A stretch of DNA of 64,000 nucleotides from Quercus robur (GCF_932294415.1 NC_065545.1:18480857-18544856); one strand, 5' to 3'. Counted from the first letter of the stretch, positions 1 to 12,639 are shown. Numbers and translations are program-made. The notes: generated by a model not told the origin, from the sequence alone.

Positions 1-694
1 ATTCTTACAGTTGGATTTGCAGAGCATGGTAAAATATTGGTGTTGATGAAATTTAAGCTCAATTGAACAACCAGATCGAGCTCAAATTAAACCATTTTCA
101 CATATAAGCAAACCCATAATTTGTTTTAATATTTAATAGTTGAACTATATTGTTATTTTATAGTATTTGATATAGCTCATTGTGGAGATTTCTAATTTTT
201 CTTTTAACACATGACATATAATCTTTTTTATTATCTAATTTTGGGAAGCTATTCAATTTATGAATAATATCTAATTTATTTCATTAATTAACCTATGTAT
301 TTCTATTTCATATACATACTCCTATTTATTCTTGTTTATTATAAAAAATTATACTAATTGTTTAAACTATAAACCTTATAAACTTCAAACCACATGCCAC
401 AACATATATTCTAAAATTTAAATTTACAAAAAAAAGTTTCTTATAACACGCAATTTCTTATAAACATTTAAACCTTAGCGCCACATGTCCATCGATTCCC
501 CTTTCCCTCAAAATTTTGTTCACTTTTCCCTCTAACACTCCTTACTCCCAACTCCCTCGGAACACAATTCCCCTTTCCCTCTAATTTTTTCACTTTTCCC
601 TCTAACACTCCCAACTCACGCCAACTGACAACACGCAACTGCGCGGCAAGACACTAAAAAAAACAAAAGAAAAAAGCGCCTAAAGATCAAGACA
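1..694. other. AT-rich leader region with a direct repeat
   Basis: No gene recognised. Positions 498-555 and 570-617 are an imperfect direct repeat built on the words CCCCTTTCCCTC and CTTTTCCCTCTAACACTC. The stretch precedes the SEC14-like exon relic and could be the old 5' UTR or promoter of that copy. No TATA box can be assigned with confidence. Confidence 0.4.
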
Positions 695-893
695 ATTGAA
701 AAAAAGAATACCTAACTTTCTAAGTGAGACAAAGAAGAAGAAGAAGAGCAAGAGAACTGGCTTGATTGCTCTGACCAGTAACTCTCTCCCGACGAAGACT
801 TCTCCGATCTCAATCTCCTCCAGTTCTTTCGCCTCCAAGGCTCAGACAAGCACGGCAACCGCATTTTCCGTGTTGTGGGAAAGTACTTTCCTG
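695..893 (+). pseudogene. SEC14-like (CRAL-TRIO family) protein, degraded first-exon fragment
   Basis: Read in the right frame, positions 783-893 encode SPDEDFSDLNLLQFFRLQGS followed by DKHGNRIFRVVGKYFP. This closely resembles the region just before the CRAL-TRIO domain of plant SEC14-like/GDAP2-like proteins of the Arabidopsis At4g35750 type (recalled, not searched). Homology continues upstream (EEQENWLDCSDQ), but there is an in-frame TAA at about 777-779, and the still earlier part (IPNFLSET) lies in another frame. The exon ends at 893 with a clean GT donor. The rest of the gene is absent apart from the short exon at 1941. It is best read as a broken duplicate or captured fragment; a lineage-specific rebuilt gene is less likely. 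Confidence 0.68.
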
Positions 894-1940
894 GTAAACA
901 AACATGACTAAGACCTCTCTCGCTTGTTGCTTCACTTCGTTTTGTGTTTTTGTTATCTGGTTTTGTTTAATTTGTGTATCATTTTTTATTATTATTATTA
1001 TATATGATGATTGATATTGATTCTTATTGTTTTTAAGCAATTTGAGCTAGTTTGGCATCTGGGTTTTTGTTGGTTTTGAAAAAATAAAGTTCCTCCTTTT
1101 TTGTGATGTTGTAATTTGATTCGAATTTAAGTGATGTTGTGAGTAACTTTTAGGTTATTTTGGCATCTGGGTTTGTTTTGTTTTCATGTTTTATATGGAA
1201 GATAGTTTATTTTTGCTTAAGTTCTGTAAATCAGGTAAGGGGTTTGTTTGGTTTTATCTGAATTATTAGTTAGTGATTTTTACCGTATTCAATGAATTTT
1301 TTGTGTCACTGCTTATTTTTCTTATCATTCTCATTTTACTGGTACTTACGTTTAAATGCATGTTACATCTTGAATAATCAGTATTCTTTGAATGTTTGGG
1401 CTTATAGTCATATTAATCTGATATTTTCATAATTTGTTCCCATTGTCTTACAATACTTTGAATGCAAGTTTTCTGTTTATTTTTTGTTTCTAATTATATT
1501 AGCTGCAACCTCCTCAACTTCTTCTTTGTGTATGTTTCATTAAAGTTATAGAAACCATACTTATGGATTTTGGTTATTAATTTTTACTGTCCCCCCATGT
1601 CTACTAATTTATTTCTCCATAGCTTTTGTTTTTATACCTTAGCAATAATTTATTAGCTAAAATGATTTTATTGATGAATAAAAACAGCATGGGGGCAGTG
1701 TTGTAGATGTTTGTTGTGGTTCACATCGGACCATTCAAAACAAGGCTTTTGTTCATAAAATCAATTGTATGCCGTGAGTGATGTAAGAGAGTATCTCCTG
1801 TTTCTATAAGAAGTTTAAAAACTTAAAATTTTCTTGTTTGGGTAGTTTTATCTCCTAATGTTGTTGGATAACCTTTTTCTAAATGACATATTTTAATTAT
1901 TTGATGCCCTTATGAGATGCCTCTTTCTTTTATGGAGCAG

Positions 1941-2014
1941 CTGTGGTTGTGAGTGGAGAGAGGCTGGGCAGTGGCAGCAGAGCAATAGCAGAAGCAGGAA
2001 TTGGAACCCCACAG
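1941..2014 (+). pseudogene. SEC14-like second-exon stub
   Basis: An AG acceptor at 1939-1940 opens an exon-like stretch that joins in phase to the donor at 893. The join reads KYFP-AVVVSGERL, close to the family's KYFPARVVSAERL. After that the similarity stops abruptly and an unrelated reading (GSGSRAIAEAGIGTPQ) runs to a possible donor at 2015. Only about ten residues carry homology, so the identity rests on the match plus the correct phase and order after the first-exon relic. The CRAL-TRIO lipid-binding core is missing. Confidence 0.5.
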
Positions 2015-2779
2015 GTCGGTTAATGTGTGAACAATTCAATTGCATATATACAAATTTGGGCTTTGTTTCTTCTTTTCTTTAATGCCAATTCCTGTTGTAA
2101 TTGGCGTCTTGGTGGGGTAATTATCTACTTTTTCCTTTTTAGTTAAGATGTTATAATGATAGATAAGGCTATTGGTTTTGAGATCCAATCTCTATCTCTC
2201 TCTCTTCTTAGTTATTTGTTTTCTGGTTAACTTTTGTTCTCTAGAATTATTGGTTTTCAACTGGAATTGGTGTTTTCTTAAAGCATCAATTGTAAATTTT
2301 TATTGTTAGTTAAGAGTAAAGCTAGGTTTTTTTTTTACTAACGAAAGTTGGTAGCATCTGGTCCTTTGTCTATGCACTGGTTCTTTTATTGTTTGAATGT
2401 AATAGTCAATACATTCTTTTTCTTTTTAGTACCATCTATAACTCAGTTTATTTTTTCCTTTATCTCCTACCTAAATAATTTGAAAAAATGATTATAAAAG
2501 AAATCTTTTGTTTGCTGCTGTATTGGTGGTGCAGAGAGAAATAGACAATTTGGCAGGTTGATCTGTGTTGTTGCTTAAGGCCTAACTAACTGAAAATCTT
2601 TAGTTTCTAATATTAAAATACTAGACTCTTTTTTAAAATTTTAAAATATAATTTCTGTGTGTTCTGTCACACTATTTTACTAGCACAATGCAGACATATA
2701 ATATCACCTAGCAGGAAAAAAAAGACATATTCATCATTTTGTCTTTTGGATGCTTATATGGTTTACTTGATTATTGTAG
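2015..2779. other. intron-like AT-rich spacer
   Basis: T-rich sequence between the SEC14-like stub and the aspartic protease exon. Nothing coding is recognised. The stretch 894-1940 upstream is similar T-rich intron-like DNA. Confidence 0.4.
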
Positions 2780-2909
2780 GCTGTACTTTGCCAAACTTGG
2801 GCTTGGAGCCCCTCCAAAAGACTATTATGTGCAAGTTGACACAAGAAGTGACATTCTATGGGTGAATTGTGTTGACTGCAAGAGCTGTCCAAAGAAAAGC
2901 GGTCTTGGT
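2780..2909 (+). pseudogene. Aspartic protease (pepsin-like A1 family), single orphan exon
   Basis: The exon encodes LYFAKLGLGAPPKDYYVQVD, then TRSDILWVNCVDCKSCPKKSGLG. This is the exon around the first catalytic Asp of plant aspartic proteinase-like proteins. It keeps a TTGTAG acceptor at 2779 and a GT donor near 2909, but no other protease exon is present on either side. The catalytic motif normally reads DTG; here it reads DTR, which should abolish activity. With only one exon and a damaged active site this is a fragment. It follows the SEC14-like stub on the same strand, so the pieces could be spliced into one chimeric transcript, which is inference. Confidence 0.75.
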
Positions 2910-4116
2910 GTATGTGCTTCTAACTTTTCATTTAAATTGAATTTCTCTGTCTCTTTGCTAAAAGATGGTTCCTTAATTAGGTACTTTTTATGAGCTCTCC
3001 TTAAAATTGCATGTTAGATACCAACGTATTACCATGTGACTTACACACACACACACAATCTGATTGTATTATAGTCTGAGATTATTTCAATGACTTGATC
3101 CGTTCAAAGTTTGTAGTCAAAACTATTTGCAATTGCATGCTCCATCAATGTAGTGTGATGTATGATACAAAATAAAAATAACATTATTAACATTATCAAT
3201 TACTATAAAATTTGTTTGTTTCCTTAAACGGCTATATCTTTTATCCTAAAAATACAATTTTAATAGCATTTGGATAAGATGGCACTTCCACTCTACATAA
3301 CTATGGGGCGGTGGGTGAACTCATGAATTTAATCACTTTATGTTGGAAGTTTTCTCAGTACTAGAAATGTTAATTTTTTATTCCATAGTTGCTCATCAAC
3401 ATTGATAGAGAGAGTTGTAATTAGTATTGATTTTGCCCTTGCTTTTCTTTGTCATCAGGGTATTACCTTTTGTTGCAGTTGGGGAGTAGTTTTGGTTTGC
3501 AATATAGTTCTTAACCTGTGTGGTTATATTCTGTGTTTGCAATTTGGGAGGGATAGCAATGAGCCAAGCAATAATAGCCTAGAAGGTGCTCTACTGATCT
3601 GCTTTCTTCTTTTCTTACCCCACCCCACAATCTGAATTTGTAACTCCTACCCTTTTTTGAGTATTTTACCAAATGACTTTCTTCTATTGCTCCCTTTATA
3701 TGTGCTTGTTGCTGTCGCTGACACCATTATTAATTTGAGATATCAAAATGATTGTTTATCACTGAGAGAATGTATTATTTGTCATGACCTGGCTCCAACG
3801 TCTTACTGTAAAGTATTCTTTGAGGAATGTGACAATCTCAGATCAATTATTTGTGTTTTTATTTAAGTTTTACTTTATACATGGCATGCAAGCCATACTA
3901 GTACGAGGGATATAAGGTTCATTATAGAATGATGAATTTACAGTCAAGTACCCCTTTAAGAATCCATCTTAATTTGGGATCATAGTTTTTTCCTCATTAA
4001 GGCCAACTTCAAACTTGTACTATGTTCCAATCTTCACACTTGTACTTAAAAAAAAAAAAAATAAAAAATGTAAAAGGTTTGGTGTTGCTTCTTACAAGAT
4101 GGCTGAAGCATAGACA
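2910..4116. other. unassigned stretch between captured exons and transposase relic
   Basis: AT-rich with scattered short open frames. I see no domain, transposon end or RNA gene. If the CACTA-capture reading is right, this would be internal element DNA. Confidence 0.35.
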
Positions 4117-4883
4117 TTGATTTTCTTTAAATCGCCATATTGGAGCACACTTCTGTTACGTCACAATTTGAATGTGATGCATGTTGAAAAAAATATATTT
4201 GATAGCATTGTTATTAATACCGTTTCGGACCCTATTTCGGTTTGTCCAGTGGAATGGAATATTTTGGTACCGGCCGATTTCGGCGTACCGTTTCAGGGTG
4301 TTTCGGAGTTCTTAAAAAATAATTTATATATATTCTTGTAGAACATAAAATTGTCAATTCTAATAACTAAATAACTGAATATCAAATAATACAAATCATT
4401 TAGTCTTAACTCTTAAGTCTTAAACATCAATAACTTGAAATATAACATCAATTTAACATCACACAATAAGAAGATTACAAGACAATAACTAAATATCAAA
4501 TAATACAAGATTTACTCCTCCTCATCATCATCATCCATGAGAGAAGGATCAAATTCATCATCAAAAGAACTCCCAAATAAAACTTAAAAAAAAAAAAAAA
4601 AGTTAATAATAGGCCAAATCCGGTATCGGCCGAAATTTGCATCTCGGCCGGAATGATCGGAATGGACCGAAACGGCCTAAAATTTGACCCGAGGTGGAAT
4701 GTGGGGTATTTCGATATCAGTTTGCATACCAGTACGAAAAATTTCGGCCGTTCCAGCCGGAACGGAACGGAATCAATAACAATGTTTGACAGTGTGATTG
4801 GGACAATTATGAATATTAAAGATAAGACATGGAAGGAACTAATTTATTATTTTGTGTTCATTCCTGTCCAGAGCACAACATAA
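4117..4883 (+). pseudogene. TNP2-like CACTA transposase fragment, split by an insertion
   Basis: Before the insertion the reading is FFKSPYWSTLLLRHNLNVMH and then VEKNIFDS. After it, the reading resumes DSVIGTIMNIKDKTWKEL. Together these match the conserved block of plant TNP2 transposases (HNLDVMHIEKNVCDSIIGTL and GKTKD, from memory). The break falls in the middle of this block, at the hAT target duplication. No other transposase domain is recognisable; 4893-4975 may be a further decayed part. Confidence 0.75.
4206..4784 (-). mobile_element. Non-autonomous hAT-type element, 579 bp, nested in CACTA transposase
   Basis: The ends are inverted repeats. The left end reads CATTGTTATTAATACCGTT and the complement of the right end reads CATTGTTATTGATTCCGTT. 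They are flanked by an 8-bp duplication, TTTGATAG at 4198-4205 and TTTGACAG at 4785-4792, with one mismatch. Inside, on the minus strand around 4513-4580, is an open stretch reading SSFDDEFDPSLMDDDDEEE then stop. It looks like the acidic tail of a hAT transposase, so the element may be a deletion derivative. The termini are rich in TTTCGG and CGGCCG words. An internal 25-bp word recurs near 4363 and 4485. Confidence 0.8.
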
Positions 4884-5239
4884 ATCAAAATATATTTGTA
4901 GGACAAATCTGATGTTGGACATCTATCTAATAAGCATTTTCCACAAAATGGGAAGGAAACACAGGTTGTTTGTTTGTAATTGCTAAAAATTTCTTCATGC
5001 TTCTGTGTTAAAAGGACTATTTAATGTAATTCTTCTTTGTTTCTAATAAAGCATTTCTATCCTTTTTAGCTCAAATAAATAAATAAAGAGACTTGACTTA
5101 TTTGATAATGTTTATATTGTGATCGGCTTATATTTCAATTGGACAAGCTCGCTTTCCTTGATGGGAAGAAAATTTTATTCACTTTTGAGAAGAGATAGTA
5201 CAAAAGGCTGCTATTTTTGAATTTCAGACTACCATTTTG

Positions 5240-5482
5240 AAGTTGAAATTGGTATAGGAAACGTGGATCCACGTTCACGTTTTTTTTTTTTTTTTTTAAG
5301 CGCGTGAACAGTAACATCACATGAATTTATTGTACAAGAGACAAAATTCACTGTTCACGTACTGTTCACACACTGTTCACGGGTCTCACAGCACTATTCA
5401 CACATTTAAAAATTATTTTTCTACAGTATTTTTAGTTTTCAGTTTCAGCAAAAATAAGTTGTATCCAAATAGATCCATAATT
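5240..5482. repeat. MITE-like repeat with GTGAACAGT motifs, copy 1
   Basis: Carries a run of T (5281-5297), several copies of CTGTTCAC/GTGAACAG, and an end reading GTTTTCAGTTTCAGCAAAAA then GTATCCAAATAGATCC. A second, more decayed member lies at 18455-18681. Ends of the type GTTTGGATA suggest a short inverted-repeat transposon family. Target duplication not resolved. Confidence 0.5.
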
Positions 5483-5649
5483 TTTTTATGGATAAAATTT
5501 ATTAGAAAATAAGGATAGACCTTTCATGTATAGGATGTATATAAAAGGCATTTTTTTTAGGCTGTAAACAAAAGGTTTATCTAAAGAATACAAAGTGTTA
5601 TATGTTTATGTATTTCTTTTTATTTTTCTTTGAATTTTAGAATAACTAA

Positions 5650-6149
5650 TAATTTCATGACTATTTGCGAAGGCCAATTGTGGCCCTCGCAAATAATTTA
5701 GTATTAGTGAGGGTATATTTTTAACTCACACAAAAAATAAACTTTTTGCAAGAAATTTTTATTGTCCCTCGGAAATAATTTGGTGGGAACATTTCCCTCC
5801 AAATTTTTTTACATTTTAATGATTATTTGTGAAGGTCGATTTTAACCCTCGTAAATAATTTAGTATTAGTGACGGCATTTTTTTAATCGTCACAAATAAT
5901 ACACTTTTTGCGAGATATTTTTAATTGTCTCTCGCAAATAATATGGAGGAAAAATTTCCCTCCAAAATATTAGTATTTGTGACGGCTATAACGCATAATT
6001 GCGACAGCTTTTTTTGTTGGTCACAAATATTTCACATTTTACCAAGTATTTGCGAGGGCTTTATTTTGCCATCACAAATAAGGTTTTTTGAGACGGCTTT
6101 TTGGGTCCGTCAAATTTCTTGGTCGCTAATAGGCATTTTTTTTGTAGTG
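5650..6149 (+). repeat. CACTA subterminal repeat field and right terminus
   Basis: Many direct and inverted copies of TTTGCGA(C/G)GGC and TCGCAAATA occur here, as expected for transposase-binding repeats at CACTA ends. Two neighbouring blocks (about 5655-5812 and 5815-5965) are diverged tandem copies of one unit of roughly 155 bp; both contain AATTTAGTATTAGTGA and TTTCCCTCCAAA. The field ends at GTAGTG, 6144-6149. The next three bases, AGA, would be half of a 3-bp target duplication. Confidence 0.75.
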
Positions 6150-6154
6150 AGACC

Positions 6155-6545
6155 TGCTGAGTAAGGGCTGGAAAGGTGGAGAGCAGGCCAAGATAGCATT
6201 AGTTGAAGGTGTCCTAAGTCAAACCACCTGTGGTAGCAAGTCCTAGATAAGGGGGCAGTTACTTGGTAGTAACTGCTGCGACAGTTATTTTTGTGCATTT
6301 ATCCTAGGCTGTTGGGGCTGTCAACAGTAAAGTGTGTAATTTTGGCTTAGAGAATTTCGTGTGTATTCTCTGGGCTTCTTTTGTACTTGATATTGAGTAA
6401 TAAAGGTTAGGGTTGGTGCCCTGTAAATACTGTGTGTGCGATGTGTGTGTGAATTCCCTTGATAATTATGTTCTGAGTGTTCTAGCAATGTGTGTGTGTG
6501 TGGTGTGTTGGCTGAGACTAAGTTAGGGGTTTAGTGCCATCACAA
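6155..6545 (+). mobile_element. LTR-like fossil fragment
   Basis: Immediately after the CACTA terminus lies sequence with the composition of a plant retrotransposon LTR: TGTTGGGGCTGTCAAC, a GAGTAATAAAGG poly(A)-signal-like word and GT-rich stretches (6425-6515). No coding region and no clear boundaries or target duplication were found. It looks broken and old, and was probably the target of the CACTA insertion. Confidence 0.35.
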
Positions 6546-8280
6546 GCAGAAAATTTAAAAGAAAAATTGACCCTGTGACACCCAACCAGGCTAACCCGTG
6601 ACCTGACCTGTTTTTTTTTTTTTTTTTTTCTTGCCAAAAAATATTTAGACTATGCCCTTGGGTGGTAGGTGCATAGAGCACAAAGCATGGCAAGTTGGTA
6701 GCCTATTCCCTAGCCAATAGCCAATAAGAGTAAATAGTGACATGTGTCATATGATAACCCATTTATTTTATCAAAAAAAAAAGGAAGATGTTAAAATGAA
6801 AGGAAAACTAGTAAACAAAGCAAATAGAAAAACATTAAGAAATGACTAATAGTTAAAGTTCAAGACATTTGATTTGACTATATACTAACAATAACACTAC
6901 TAAGTTACCAACACTACTTGTCTATTTACATAAAGTGACAAAACTTAAGTTGAAGTTACTAAATTAAAAATAAAAAAATATAAAATGAAAAAAAGAAAAA
7001 AAAGAAAAAAGAAAAAGAGTCCAATCTAGCAAACCTAAGAGTTGTCTATCCTCTCACTCAGTATTCCATGCCTCCATTGCTCCAGCTCCTCCTAAATAAT
7101 CTTTCTAAAAAATTTAACTTTATAATTATTTTGAATTCAACAAGAATATGTGTACTTATGGAGGATGATAACTTGACATGGTCCATGACATTTAGTTTTT
7201 ATTTTTTGGTTACTTTTGTGGGAATGATATTATTAGTGATGTAAATTTAAAATATATGCTTTTGGGTGCTCCTTAAGATCTATCTCTCTTTGAAGTTGTA
7301 AATTAGTAATTACAAGAATTTTGGCAATGATTTATTAACATTGAAGAATTTGTCATCATGAATTCATGACTATAAAGAATTGTAGTCATACTCAAAACTG
7401 TTAGAATTAGAATGATATTAACAAGTAACATTAGGTTCAATTAATTTCCTTGATTGATTTTATTCATTCTCTTTAAAAGGTTGCATTGATTTGTTTTTAT
7501 AATTTTTTTTTAAGTTCATTTGAAAAATACGGATAGACCCGACCCGACACGAAACTTGATTGACCCAACTCGAACCCAACCAACCCGTCCATTTGCCATT
7601 TTTATACCATTATGCCATACATGGATTGGATTTAGGGATAATGAATTGAGTTTGGGTTAGGTATACTTGACCCAAAACTTTACTCATGGATACTTAGATC
7701 TTAATAATCATTAAGCATTTGTTTTTAATTACTGGAATTTTCACCTGTGGATATCCAAACTCAACCAAGCCCGATCTTTTTTTTTAAAAGGTTTTTTTCT
7801 TTTAATATTAAATAAAAAGTTAACAACATGATTTTCCAGGTATTTTCTTCATGTTGGGCCTAAGAGGGTTTGAAATTAACTTGGGTTTGAGTGTTGTGAG
7901 TGTAAGAGATAAGTTTGGAAATTAGGGCTTGTGTGCAAAAGGAGTGGGATGGACTTAGTTTTGGAACGGGCTTAGAGCAAACTTGGGTTGGACCTAACCT
8001 GTTTGGGCCTACCTTGCCCTTTGACAGCTATGAACAGTTTGTACCATTAATTGTTTGTGGGTGAAGTCTTCGGTTTCTCACCACGTGCTATGCTGTATCA
8101 CTTTACAGGTCACTGTACCATCCCGATCGTTATGTTACTTTTAAAATGTCGATTTTGTTTTTGTTTTTTTTTTTTTTTTTAATGACTTATATATGGTGTC
8201 ATTTTTTTTTTGGGACATTTTAATAGCTCCAGTTGTTAAAATTTGATGATGTGGTGAAATTAAGGACCTATTTCTAACAA
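6546..8280. other. AT-rich intergenic repeat debris
   Basis: No gene recognised. Sequences of the type ACCCGACCCGACACG (about 7532-7590) and GGGCTTAGAGC with GACAGCTATGAAC (about 7965-8035) look like the end regions of a decayed inverted-repeat transposon. Boundaries could not be set. Confidence 0.35.
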
Positions 8281-8650
8281 TGAAGCGTTGCGAAAGAGAT
8301 GACCATTGGGAGGATCTTCACCCAATTAACTTACCAGAAGCGTTACAATGAAGGCATCTAAGCTACCATAGAAAGTCTCCAACGGCTAGAAAGGCAAAAC
8401 CCTATATAAACCACACTAGACCTCAAGCAAAGGTATGAGAGATCATTATTCATAGCATTACGAATCAATTAGCATTCTTTCCCTAGCTTTTGTCTTTATC
8501 ATATATATATATATATAGTGATGAAGGAGAAGAAAAAGAAGAAGTAGTTTACCTCCATTCGCACAACACCAACTCTTTCTGTAGTTTCTCCTTTTTTGTC
8601 TCTAAAAAGCAATTGCTACTTTTTGAAGTTTTAACATTGAAGAGGTAGAC
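8281..8650 (+). mobile_element. possible LTR-like fossil fragment
   Basis: Contains an LTR-style promoter core (ACCCTATATAAACC at about 8399-8412) followed by a C/T-rich leader and GA-rich stretch. This layout resembles the solo LTR at 55574-56199. No terminal repeats or coding remnants seen; low confidence. Confidence 0.3.
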
Positions 8651-9523
8651 TTATTATATATGGATATAGATTTTGGGTAGAAATACGGTCAATATGGAAA
8701 TACCCCACGCCCAGGCTAAACAAGAATTTAATGTCGCTAGAAATAAAGTGGCATAAGAGGGAGTGATTGATTAGCCCCAGAAATATGGGAATATGCAAGG
8801 AAATTTGATTTTTTTTTTTTTTCGGAATAAGAAAGAGGATGTAAAGCTACGAGATTACTAGAATGGTAATATAATTTTTTTTTTGAACAATAAAATGGTA
8901 GTCTTGCACATGTGATCATTGACCCGGCCCAATTAAACTTACAAAATTCATGGCATGGGGCATTCATGGTTGCGTTAGGGCTATCTACATTCTGTCTTCA
9001 CATTTTTTAAAAGTGACTCGAATCAAGTAACTCATGGACATGCAGGTGCAAACCAAGTACTATAAAAACTTTTATAGTCCCGGTATAATGAGGCATACAT
9101 GTGACTTATTAAAAGTGAAGGCATTAGACTATTTTAGGAGATGCAAAGTTTTTATTAGTCTTGATATTGCTGGGCAATTATTTATTTATTTACTGAGCTG
9201 ATGTTGTTCTGGAACATTCATTTATTGGAACAATATCGTTTTCAGTACCTCATGTGAATTTGTCAATAAAATTAGTTTTAGAATTTTTCTAACAATCTTT
9301 TCTTGTATATATCATCTCCATTCTAAATTTTGAAAATCAAATAAAACCTATGTAACAATTCTTAATTTTGAAAATCATATAAAATCTATGAGACAAGAGA
9401 GATAAAGATGATTTTATTGTAAATAAATTATGAAGAAATCTTATCAAAATGACATCATTGTTAACCCAACGTCCCAGATATCATACTTTTCACTAAGACA
9501 TATTTGGCTAGTTTGAGGTTTGA
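8651..9523. other. intergenic, nothing recognised
   Basis: AT-rich unique-looking DNA. No open frame with recognisable similarity and no RNA gene seen. Confidence 0.4.
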
Positions 9524-9683
9524 GTAATGTTAAGACTACAATTTTTAATACAATTTTTATCACAATTTGTTTAAGTGGCAAGTCGTGAGTGGTTAAGTTG
9601 TGGACTGACAACTTTTGCTCCACTACCCACGACTTGCCACATGAGCAAGTTATGGTAAAAGTTGTGAGCTTAGCATATTTTTG
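9524..9683. repeat. Foldback (hairpin) MITE-like element
   Basis: An almost complete palindrome. The inner arms are perfect, GTGGCAAGTCGTG at 9575-9587 and CACGACTTGCCAC at 9628-9640. The imperfect outer arms extend the hairpin to about 160 bp in all. Elements of similar design lie near 17745-17905 and 49826-49990, suggesting one family of short hairpin transposons. Confidence 0.6.
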
Positions 9684-10581
9684 GAATTTTGGTTTTGGTT
9701 ACAATAGTTCATGTTCTTAATTTTGTGCCATATTTCTTTCTAACTTTACACATGATTTAGAGGTATCAGTTGGTATAGTCACACGCTCTTTATTTAGACA
9801 TTCACCATACACACATTAAACATGGTTTAGAGGAGTCAATTGGCCAAGTAATGAGTAATAAACTAATAATAGTAGCACACTCTTTGTTACAAACTAGTTC
9901 GTAACCCTATGTATTTGCATGAATATACTTAAAAGATATACATTAAAATGTATAGTATTATTTTTATATATAATATAAATATTATTGATGGTCATTTTTA
10001 TATATATTTTTTTAACTCTTCAAAAAGTCTTGTAAGAATATTATTAGGTAGAAAATATAAATTGTCTATTTTTATTTTTTTTATTTTTTTTTATGTTCAA
10101 TAATTCTAGACTCTTTGGTTTTTATACGCAATAACTCACTAGAATAGATATTTATGATGTGATCTCACATTTAACTTCAAAATTAAGAAATAAAATTCGC
10201 TCTATAATAATAAACAATTTAAGACATATGGCGCAAAGTTGGACTTTAATTGTAGAATCTAATTGGATTTTTTCTAAGTTTTGCATACATATATATATAT
10301 ATATATTATTCATGGTACACACATTACTGCCATAGACTGAGTTAAAAAGGGAGGGTATGTAATAAAATTTTATACTGAGAAATTTGGAAAGTTCATTCAA
10401 TCTGTAAATCACATCAATGACAATACTTACTTATTTTTTTCAATAAAGATACATAATGCAGATTCAACCCAAAAAAAGAAAAAGATGTTACAAAAGCAAT
10501 GATACGTTGCCAACAACTAAAACCTATTAAAATCGATCCAATGAAACAAAGCATGCAGATTTACGTTGACCTGGAGCACCT
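9684..10581. other. region downstream of the peroxidase gene
   Basis: AT-rich; includes the 3' flank of the peroxidase and a short (TA)n tract near 10290-10307. Nothing else recognised. Confidence 0.4.
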
Positions 10582-12534
<1,953 letters not shown>

Positions 12535-12630
12535 TTCCAAATATCTTTGAAGTAACTCTAATGCTCAAACTCTCCTTAATATAGCAACTCTAAGCCAGGA
12601 TGCCCTGGTTTATAACAACAAACTCCTTCC

Positions 12631-12637
12631 TTATATA
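12631..12637 (-). promoter_or_regulatory. Likely TATA box of the peroxidase gene
   Basis: TATATAA on the minus strand, 97 bp before the ATG, would give a leader of roughly 65 nt. A second candidate, TATATTA at 12577-12583, is only about 43 bp from the ATG and would leave an unusually short leader. Confidence 0.5.
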
Positions 12638-12639
12638 CA

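Larger units (their letters stand above)
4117..6149 (+). mobile_element. CACTA (En/Spm) DNA transposon relic, right part
   Basis: Three parts in consistent plus orientation support this: TNP2-type transposase coding remnants (4117-4205 and 4785-4883), a dense subterminal repeat field (about 5650-6130), and a right terminus reading TTTTTTGTAGTG at 6138-6149. The reverse complement of that terminus begins CACTACAAAAAA, the family hallmark. A matching left CACTA terminus was not found in the upstream 6 kb, so the element is truncated or starts outside the window. Two younger insertions sit inside it, a hAT element (4206-4784) and a MITE (about 5240-5482). Transposase remnants are too short for activity. 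Confidence 0.75.

Noticed and set aside
696-911. Intact 71-residue open frame as a real gene
   Set aside because: Its frame is not the one carrying homology through most of its length; the SEC14-like reading lies mainly in another frame with a stop.
12535-12540. Earlier start for the peroxidase (two extra residues)
   Set aside because: It would need a TTG start codon. The ATG at 12534 begins a standard signal peptide.
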